DNA of 41,479 bases from Deinococcus marmoris DSM 12784 (lineage in GTDB: Bacteria > Deinococcota > Deinococci > Deinococcales > Deinococcaceae), in assembly GCF_000701405.1 (NCBI RefSeq), contig NZ_JNIV01000037.1, positions 1-41,479 on the forward strand, given 5' to 3'. This document shows, in pieces, positions 28,640 through 41,479 of this stretch; the stretch's first letter is position 1; each line of letters starts with the position of its first letter. The notes beneath the pieces were generated by a model. That model had not been told where the DNA came from and did no database searches. It was given only the letters and a program-made list of their open reading frames with translations. A program made the translations under genes and the position numbers.

Positions 28640-28776
28640 GGGTGCCCTCCAGAGGGTCTGGGCTGTGAAGCGTGTGGAAAGTGGACGGTCTGGTCTTTCC
28701 CCTCATGGGAAGGGTGGAGCCGCGCCGCAACGAGAGGGCCGTTCAGGTCAGCACCGAAGCCGCCAGCCCCTCCCTG

Positions 28777-33621
<4,845 letters not shown>

Positions 33622-33697
33622 AGGCACGCTCCTGTGGCTGGGAATGACAGCCCACCCGCTGTGGGCGAGGCTTCATGGAAATCACCATACAGTCGGG

Positions 33698-33711
33698 TGC
33701 ATGTTCATGCA
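33698..33711. promoter_or_regulatory. Palindrome downstream of the gltB promoter
   Basis: TGCAT-GTTC-ATGCA lies about 20-30 bp downstream of the predicted gltB transcription start. A repressor site is a reasonable inference; the protein is unknown. Confidence 0.4.
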
Positions 33712-33733
33712 GGACGTTGTTTATAACGCGCCC

Positions 33734-33761
33734 AGCATACATTTGGCCTGTCGGATGTCAG
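33734..33761 (-). promoter_or_regulatory. gltB promoter candidate
   Basis: On the minus strand CTGACA (33761-33756), a 16-bp spacer and TATGCT (33739-33734). The leader would be about 105 nt. Confidence 0.5.
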
Positions 33762-33928
33762 GCGGAGGCCAATTCAGGCATTCTGTCTGGCAGGAATGGG
33801 GAATCTGGCGCGATTCTGGAGACGCCGGGTCGGAAGCAAATTCTGTCTGCGGTCTCAGCGGCAGGGGTTCCCGGCGGCGTCTGGAAACAGACCGGGCCGG
33901 TCCTCTGGCTGCGGCTCTCCTTTGAAGC

Positions 33929-35050
33929 TCAGTTCGCGGCGGGAACTGCGGCGGGCACCAGCCAGATCACGGCGCGGGCGTCATTCAGACCCGTCAGCAG
34001 CACGCGGGGGGTGAAGTTGCCCGATTGCAGGCCCAGCGCCGTGTTGTAGTGGGTCAGGCTGGTGGCGGTCAGGGTGTACAGGTTGCCGTCGGGGGCCAGG
34101 GTGATGTCGCGCAGGTCTGCCACGGACGCCACGGTGGACGCCGCGCGGCTGGCGTTGCCGTCCCAGACCAGCAGCGGCTGGGCATTCAGGTTGCTCAGGA
34201 CGTTGCTGCGCCATGCGGCCAGCAGATTCTGGCTTCCGGCGGTGCCGCTCCACAGGCGGTCAAAGCGCCGCGCACCGAAAGCGGCCAGGGCTGCGCCGTC
34301 TGGAACGCCCGTGGCAGACAGCTTCTGCACCCCGGTATCGGTGGCGGCCAGAAGATCAGCGTTGTAGGCCACCAGATCGCGGATGGCGGGGGTAGGAAGC
34401 GGAACACTGACCACGGCCACCGTGTCACCCGTGTTCTGGAGCGCGGCACGCAGAACCTCGCTGCCGCCGCCCAGGCGCGGGCGGGCCACCACGCCCACGT
34501 CCCCGCTCACGGCCAGCCGCACGGGCGGCACATCGGTTCCCGGTGCGGGTGGCAGAAAGGTGGGCAGCGCGGCGGTCCAGATCAGGGTGCCAGCCGCGCT
34601 GTACAGCGCCAGTTGCTGCGGGCCGTTGTCGCACTGGCTCAGGGTCAGCAGGCGGTCCCGCGTAGCGCTGCTGGCTGTCTGGGTCAGACAGATGGGTGTG
34701 AACGGCAGCGTGGCGAAGGACTGGGGATCGGCCAGGGCGCTGCTCCGACTCTCGATTCCGGTTTTCAGCGTCAGGGCCAGCCGCTGACCGCTGGGGAGCG
34801 AGTTGAGAGTCACGCCGCCAGTGACCGGGACGGTTTGATCGGCGTTGACTGGCGCGGAACTGCTGTCGGCGTTGGGCGTCACGCTCCGCAGCGTCGCGCC
34901 GCCGTCCGTGAGCAGCGCCACGCGCAGGGCCACCTGGGCTTCCTCGGTGCCGGTGCAGGCCACCAGCAGGGCGGGGGTCAGGAACAGGGCGGTCAGGTGG
35001 GCCAGTGGTCTGGACAGTGATTCAGTCGAAGATTTGGTCGGGGATTTCAT
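33929..35050 (-). CDS. Lipoprotein, possible beta-propeller
   Basis: The 373-aa protein has a lipoprotein signal (LFLTPALLVAC, Cys about 33). The mature part has repeated beta-like segments (GVQKLSATGVPDGAALAAFG, DLRDITLAPDGNLYTLTATS, HYNTALGLQSGNFTP) with the DGNLYTL pattern common in propeller repeats. No family was recognised. ATG 35050 was chosen because the signal peptide begins nearby and a weak AGAGG lies upstream; the longer frame has no support. It follows lptD after about 160 bp that contain a tandem repeat. It may be an envelope partner of the LptD-like protein, by position only. Confidence 0.75.
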   Translation of the reverse strand: MKSPTKSSTESLSRPLAHLTALFLTPALLVACTGTEEAQVALRVALLTDGGATLRSVTPNADSSSAPVNADQTVPVTGGVTLNSLPSGQRLALTLKTGIESRSSALADPQSFATLPFTPICLTQTASSATRDRLLTLSQCDNGPQQLALYSAAGTLIWTAALPTFLPPAPGTDVPPVRLAVSGDVGVVARPRLGGGSEVLRAALQNTGDTVAVVSVPLPTPAIRDLVAYNADLLAATDTGVQKLSATGVPDGAALAAFGARRFDRLWSGTAGSQNLLAAWRSNVLSNLNAQPLLVWDGNASRAASTVASVADLRDITLAPDGNLYTLTATSLTHYNTALGLQSGNFTPRVLLTGLNDARAVIWLVPAAVPAAN

Positions 35051-35083
35051 GGATTGGACCTCTGATTTGGAGGAGCGCCGCGT

Positions 35084-35122
35084 TGGCAGGCGAGGCTGGC
35101 AGGCGAGGCTGGCAGGCGAGGC
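35084..35122. repeat. Three tandem copies of a 13-bp repeat
   Basis: TGGCAGGCGAGGC occurs exactly three times head to tail at 35084-35096, 35097-35109 and 35110-35122, in the spacer between lptD and the lipoprotein gene. The unit count may vary between strains by slippage. Confidence 0.9.
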
Positions 35123-35209
35123 GAAGAGCAAGAGGCTGGATCAGGCCAACGGGTTCAGAGGGTTCTTCTCTTCCTGTCCTCCCAGTCCCTGTCTCCCGGA
35201 CTGAGCGGG

Positions 35210-38076
35210 TTACGGTGTGCTGGGACCCAGCAGCGGCACCTTGGCCCCGTCCGGCGTCAGGTCAAACAGGGGGTACTGGGTCTGGCCGGGCAGGCCCACC
35301 GACAGGCGGTAACGCCGCAGGCCCAGATCGGCCTCGGCCTGGATGGCCCAGCAGCAGCGGTCGATGGTCAACCCGATCACCGGGGACAGCGGCGTGGGGT
35401 TCTGGGGCACCCCATCGAGCCAGATAAAGGTCTGGCGCAGGCTGGCGGTGACGTATGCGCCCGGAACCTGATCCTTGCGGCCAATCCCCAGGCTGACCCG
35501 CAGCGGGCTGAGACTCAGGAAATCGGTGGCTTTGTCGTCCGGGTACAGGCCGCTGCGGCTGCGGGAATACTGCACGTTGCCCGACAGCGCCGCGCGGCTG
35601 CCGAACTGAACGTTGGCGTCCAGTTGCGCCTGGGCCAGCTCGGTGCGGAACTGATCCAGGCCGGGGGTGTTGACGGTGGCCGACAGCGCCAGCCGCTGTC
35701 CGGGCCGGGTCACGCTCAGGCTGCCGGAGACGGTTGGACGGGTAAAGCCGCCCCGCACCAGATCGTAGGGGCCGCCGTAGGTCAGTTGCCAGTCGTTGGC
35801 GCTGCCGTTTACCGTGCCGACGCTGAAACTCACGTTGCCGCTGTTCGGAGAGCTGCCGGGGGCCGGGTTGGGGTCCACCGGGCGGTTCAGGAGCAGGTCA
35901 TGCGCGGTAGACAGCCGGTAGCGCGCCCGCCACGTCAGGCTGGCGTTGCCCACGACGCGCCCGGTGGGCGGGTACAGCGTCTCGCTTGCCGAGAAAGTGA
36001 TGGGATTGAGAACCGCGTCGCGCCCCACGGAGGCGTTGATGGTGGCCCCCACCTCGTCGATCTGCGGCTTTTCGATGTTGTGGGTGGCGTAAACGCTGAT
36101 CGAGTCCGCGCGGGTGGCCCCGGTCACGGTGGCGCGCAGCGTAAAGGGCGCGTACCCGTTGATGCGCGAGTAGCTGCCCGAGGCGGTCAGGGTCAGGTCC
36201 GGTGCGGGCCACGCGCTGCTGCGCCGCAGGTAGGCGGGCCGGGCGGGGACGGCGGGGCCAAATTCGCTGGCCTCGCGGGCAGGCTGCGCGGCCACCGGGG
36301 TCAGCGTGCCGGAACCCGGATCGCCCACCGTCGCGTTGTAAGAGAAGGTTTCCAGCTCTTTCGTGAACGGCTGGTAGCCCAGTTGCGCGCTCAGGCTCAG
36401 CGGCAGGCGGTTCACGTTGACGCTGAAGACGGCGGGGGCCTGCAAGTCGGGGGCCAGGAACAGGTCGCGCTGGAGCAGCACCCCGAAACTCACGTCCTTG
36501 ACCGGCACGGTACTCAGGTTTAGGGTCAGTGGGGCGCTCAGCAGGCGTCCGTTCACCGCGTCGAAGGAAAAGGGACTGGTGCCCTCGCGCCGCAGGTAGC
36601 CCACGCCGAAGGCCACGGTGTTGGTGGTGTTGAAGCGCTGGGTGAGCCGGGCGTTCAGGTTCAGGTCCACGGTCCTGGCCCCGGTGCCATAATAGCGCCC
36701 GGTGAAGGTGTTGCCCAGCGCCAGATCGGCCCCTTCCCACGGCTGGGCGGTATAGGCCAGCGCGTGCTGTTCCTCCAGGCGGGTGGTGGTGATGTTCTTG
36801 CCCTGCGCTGTGGCGCTGGGAGACAGCGGGTTGCTCTGGGCGGTATAGCGGCCCGCCGTCAGGCGCGTGTCGGCGCTGAACGTTCCGTTGGTGTAGGGCT
36901 TGGGATCCAGGACCACCTCGGTCTTGCGGTACGGCGAATAGATGCCGTCCGTCGGCTCCGGCCCGAAGCGGTCCAGGTAAGAGAATTCCGCCGAGAACAG
37001 GGGGTATTCCACCTTGGCCCCAAAATCTACCCGCGTCACGCCGCGCTCAGTGCTGCTCTGGGACAGGCCGATGTCCTTGCGGGTCACGTTCAGGCGGTAA
37101 TCCAGATCGCGCACGGCCAGCGACAGCGGAACGCGGCCCGTCACCCCGAAATTGATGTCGATGTCGTAGCCGGGGTTCGCGGTGCCGTCCGGGTTCAGGG
37201 GTTTGGGGTCCGCCAGCGTGTACAGGTTGAGGCGGTCCACGAAGGGCAGCGGCGCGTACGAACGCAGGGCCACGCCCGCGCCCACGCTGGGGCTGCGGTT
37301 CTGGTAGTAGCGCAGCAAGGTAGTGCCCAGCGTGCTGCTGCCCACCGAGAACGGCAGATCGGCTTCCACGGTGTAGCCGTCCACCGAACCCCGCCCGATC
37401 AGCAGGCGGGGCTGGCGTTCGGGATCGTTCAGCGGAATCACGATCACGGGCAGAAACAGCACTGGCACGTCGGCCAGGAGCAGTTGCGCGCGGTAGGCCA
37501 CCAGCCGGTCACCGGGGTAAACGATCAGGCGTTCGGCGCGGAAGGCGTAGTCGTTGGGAGTGCGGCCACATTTGGCGCAGGTGGTGAAGTAGCCCCCGGT
37601 GGCGCGCAGTTGACCTGGAATGCGCTCCACCTCCTGCCCCCGGATTTCCAGATCGGCGTCGCTGATCAGCACGTCCTGTCCGGTGACCTGCTCGTCGCCC
37701 AGTTCCACCACCAGATTCTCGCCGCTGAGGTCCTGGCCGTCCTTGGCGCTGCGGTAACTGGCCGCGCCCACCAGCGTCAGCGTGCGGCGGGTGCGGTTGT
37801 ACTCCACCCGTTTGGCCCGCACCACGTCGTCGTCCACGCGCAGTTCCACGTTCGCGCCGCTGATGATCACCAGTTCCTGGCCGTCCACCTGCCGCAGTTC
37901 CAGCGTGTCCGCCGAGATGATCTTGACCGTGCGCGCCTCTGCGCCGCCCAGCACGGCGGCCCCCAGCAGCCCCAGCGTGAGGGCGGTGTTGCGGGCCAGC
38001 CGCTGAAGGCTGTTCTTATGCGGCTGACGCTGAGACGGCTGACTCGGTTTGCCCGGCCCCGTCCGGCTTCCGAAGC

Positions 38077-38080
<4 letters not shown>
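35210..38080 (-). CDS. lptD: LptD/OstA-like outer-membrane protein
   Basis: The 956-aa protein has a signal peptide ending near GGAEA (about residue 49), an OstA/LptA-like beta-jellyroll (about 50-150, ADTLELRQVDGQELVIISGA, RAKRVEYNRTRRTLTLVG) and a long beta-barrel-like C-terminal region. The junction GYFTTCAKCG corresponds to the conserved YTTC segment of LptD. In Proteobacteria LptD inserts LPS into the outer membrane; Deinococcus is not known to make LPS, so the cargo here must differ. GTG 38080 was chosen because it overlaps the SpoIID stop (GTGA) and gives a good signal peptide. The frame remains open far upstream, but that part is the antisense-frame shadow of the SpoIID gene. Confidence 0.85.
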
Positions 38081-39858
<1,778 letters not shown>

Positions 39859-39869
39859 CGTTGATGCCG

Positions 39870-39875
39870 AGTATA
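39870..39875 (-). promoter_or_regulatory. -10 box of the spoIID-lptD operon
   Basis: TATACT on the minus strand, 11 nt before ATG 39858. There is no Shine-Dalgarno and no good -35. Confidence 0.5.
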
Positions 39876-39957
39876 AACACCCCGCATGTGCGCCCCCGCC
39901 AGGGCGGCGTGAGAAGCCTCCGGTCAACGGTGGGCGGCGCGCGGCATCATGGCGGGT

Positions 39958-41154
39958 ATGAACACTGCCGCTCCATCCCCGGAACCGGGTCAGGTCTGGG
40001 CGCACGTCGGTCAGCCCTTCACGCCCCGCCCCTACGACGTGGTGGTGCTGGGCGCGGGCCGCATGGGATCGGCCTTTGCCTTTTACCTGCGCCAATTGGC
40101 TCCCCACCTCTCTCTGCTGCTGCTGGAAGAAGGCGGGTTGCCTAACGAGGACGGCGCGACGCTGCTGGCCCCCGGCGTGTGGACCGCGTGGGGGGTGCCG
40201 GGGGACCGGCTGGCACAGGCGCGGTGGACCCGCGATCAACTGGAGACGGCGTTCGGGAACATCAGCTTCCAGACCCGCCCGCTGATCGAACTGTTCGCAC
40301 AGGCTGGAGAGGACAGAGTCTCTTCCGCTGATGCGCTGGCCCCCCACCCGGACGCCCTGGCGATGGTGGACGTGTCCGCCCTGCCCTTCGCGCGGGTGGA
40401 CGCTGGGGCCGCCACCTACCGCCCCGGCGCGCTGGCGCTGGCCGCCGCGCAGACCGCCGTGAAAGCGGGCGCGGACCTGATGCTCAATGCCCGTGCCCAC
40501 GCCGTCCCTGACAATGAAGCGGGCGGCAGCGTGGTCATCGAACGCCTGAGCGTGACCAACACCCACCAGATCGTCGTCCACGAAACTCACCGCCTGCGCG
40601 CCGAAACGCTGGTGCTGGCGCTGGGCGCGGACGGCCCGCACGCGGCGGAACACGATCTGGGCGTCCACACCACCCACGCCCGCGCCTACCGCCAGACGCC
40701 GCGCCTGAACGTCCCCAGCAGAGACGACACGCCCACCCTGCGCGCCGCTGGCCTGACCCTGCGCCCTCAGAACGGCGGTTTCACCCTGATTCCGGCGGTT
40801 CACCACCGCGATCCGCACGGCTACGTGCCCACGGGCGGCCACCTGACGGGCGTGCCCACGGGCCTGCGCCGCGAGACGCTGGAGGATCTGGTGGCCCTGA
40901 TGGACGCCCTGCCGCCGCTGGGCACCGGGGCGTTGGGTCTGGGCCGCAGCATCAGCGACATTCCCGGCGCGTGGCTGGCGTTGCCGGGCGGGCGGGCGGA
41001 CGGGTTGCCGCTGCATCAGACGCTTTCGGGCGGCGTTCATCTGCTGCTAGGCGGCCCGCACGCCGATACGCTGGGACTGGTGGTGGCCCACGATCTGGCG
41101 GCGGCGGTGGCCGGGGTGGCGGAGAGGCCGTGGGTGGGCGGCGCGTCCGTCTAA
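39958..41154 (+). CDS. FAD-dependent oxidoreductase (DAO family)
   Basis: The 398-aa protein begins its fold with YDVVVLGAGRMGSAFAFYLR, the FAD-binding GxGxxG motif (about residues 32-37). The rest fits the D-amino-acid oxidase-like superfamily: LLLEEGGLPNEDGATLLAPG, YRPGALALAAAQTAVKAGAD, ALGADGPHAAEHDLG and a C-terminal GGVHLLLGGPHADTLGLVVA. These enzymes oxidise amines or amino acids, or act in thiamine or tRNA modification; the substrate is not evident. ATG 39958 is used; ATG 39949 is equally possible, and neither has a Shine-Dalgarno. It is divergent from the SpoIID gene by about 100 bp. A transposase gene lies immediately downstream. Confidence 0.85.
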   Translation: MNTAAPSPEPGQVWAHVGQPFTPRPYDVVVLGAGRMGSAFAFYLRQLAPHLSLLLLEEGGLPNEDGATLLAPGVWTAWGVPGDRLAQARWTRDQLETAFGNISFQTRPLIELFAQAGEDRVSSADALAPHPDALAMVDVSALPFARVDAGAATYRPGALALAAAQTAVKAGADLMLNARAHAVPDNEAGGSVVIERLSVTNTHQIVVHETHRLRAETLVLALGADGPHAAEHDLGVHTTHARAYRQTPRLNVPSRDDTPTLRAAGLTLRPQNGGFTLIPAVHHRDPHGYVPTGGHLTGVPTGLRRETLEDLVALMDALPPLGTGALGLGRSISDIPGAWLALPGGRADGLPLHQTLSGGVHLLLGGPHADTLGLVVAHDLAAAVAGVAERPWVGGASV

Positions 41155-41172
41155 GTTCGACTTTGTCCATTT

Positions 41173-41212
41173 TTTCAGGCGGCGCTGAGAGAAATCTCAG
41201 CGCCGCCTGAAA
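41173..41212. repeat. Perfect 18-bp hairpin with GAAA loop upstream of transposase
   Basis: TTTCAGGCGGCGCTGAGA (41173-41190) and its exact complement (41195-41212) enclose GAAA. It starts 18 bp after the oxidoreductase stop and ends 10 bp before the transposase ATG. It could terminate read-through into the transposase gene or lie at the element end. No long U-run follows on the plus strand. Confidence 0.85.
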
Positions 41213-41222
41213 CCATTTGGAG

Positions 41223-41479
41223 ATGTTCAAAGTCCCAAAATGGTTCACCGATGTTATCGCCCCTTTTGCCGAGATGTTTACCCAGCCCACCTGGATCACT
41301 GCTCAAACCTTGCTTGTCGGGTCCATCCTTGCCACCCGCAAGCGCACCATCTCTGCCCTCCTGACCTTGCTCGGCCTGAGTGATGAAACCGGATTCTCCA
41401 GATTCCATCACTTTCTCAGCCGGGCCATCTGGTTTCCATTGCAGGGCAGCCGCATTCTCTTGAGTCAATTGCTGGAAGC
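41223..41479 (+). CDS. DDE-type transposase, N-terminal part (truncated by window edge)
   Basis: From ATG 41223 the frame is open to the end of the window (85 codons): MFKVPKWFTDVIAPFAEMFT, then WITAQTLLVGSILATRKRTI, LLTLLGLSDETGFSRFHHFL and SRAIWFPLQGSRILL. This matches the N-terminal helical part of DDE_5/IS701-like transposases, which begin with a W-x-x-A-x-x-L-x-x-G-x-L and H-x-x-L-x-R-x-x-W pattern. GGAG directly before the ATG is a weak, close Shine-Dalgarno; TTG 41217 is an alternative. Upstream in frame is a stop at 41208. It belongs to an insertion sequence entering from the right and is probably not the same element as the fragment at 1-267. Confidence 0.75.
   Translation, partial: MFKVPKWFTDVIAPFAEMFTQPTWITAQTLLVGSILATRKRTISALLTLLGLSDETGFSRFHHFLSRAIWFPLQGSRILLSQLLE

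Larger units (their letters stand above)
33622..33928. other. gltB upstream region, about 300 bp
   Basis: It contains a gltB promoter candidate (33734-33761), the palindrome TGCATGTTCATGCA (33698-33711) and a 10-bp direct repeat ATTCTGTCTG at 33780-33789 and 33840-33849. No gene was found. Confidence 0.5.

Noticed and set aside
33780..33849. Direct repeat ATTCTGTCTG, 60 bp apart
   Set aside because: Only 10 bp and two copies; not enough to call a functional site.
39859..41040. Upstream extension of the SpoIID frame
   Set aside because: It runs antisense through the oxidoreductase gene. The lipoprotein signal begins only at 39858.

Overview
The window looks like chromosomal DNA of a Deinococcus or close relative. 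It is GC-rich. Many genes have a TAnnnT -10 box 6-7 nt before the start codon and no Shine-Dalgarno, which is the leaderless-mRNA signature of this genus. The isocitrate dehydrogenase has the extra C-terminal domain of the Thermus enzyme, and an LptD-type outer-membrane protein is present. No species can be named from the sequence alone.

Layout. 1-267: 3' end of a transposase gene. 369-3692: trpE-trpG-trpD operon preceded by a leader peptide with three consecutive Trp codons and a complete attenuator. 3777-5725: isocitrate dehydrogenase gene divergent from a small winged-helix regulator, with an inverted-repeat operator between them. 5722-7219: two conserved unknowns and an Lrp/AsnC regulator. 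7391-10776: lysine 2,3-aminomutase, a DUF4274-like protein and a class III aminotransferase, probably one amino-acid operon facing the Lrp gene, closed by a terminator at 10791-10841. 10853-14796 (minus): Uma2-like nuclease, RraA-like aldolase, XdhC-like maturation factor, MFS transporter and the small B12-binding subunit of a methylmalonyl-CoA mutase. 14979-15614: cytidylate kinase.

15796-24310 is an envelope lipoprotein island. In order it holds a subtilisin-fold lipoprotein whose catalytic residues are replaced, a stand-alone PPC-domain lipoprotein translationally coupled to it, an intact subtilase lipoprotein that carries its own PPC domain, a large Ig-like lipoprotein and a small lipoprotein. 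Two tandem paralogous secreted or anchored alpha/beta hydrolases follow (24399-26460). 26598-27043: tRNA-Glu(UUC) and tRNA-Ile(GAU), each with its own promoter and terminator. 27173-33621: gltD and gltB (glutamate synthase). 33929-39858 (minus): a SpoIID-like lipoprotein and an LptD-like protein sharing a 4-nt overlap, then another lipoprotein. 39958-41154: FAD-dependent oxidoreductase. 41173-41479: a perfect 18-bp hairpin and the 5' end of a second transposase gene.

Most notable: (1) a textbook ribosome-mediated trp attenuator with a leaderless leader peptide; (2) an active subtilase beside a dead subtilase whose PPC partner is encoded as a separate coupled gene, the best candidate here for an undescribed surface system; (3) inverted-repeat operators in the icd and kamA divergent regions; (4) a SpoIID-LptD gene pair in a lineage not known to sporulate or make LPS.
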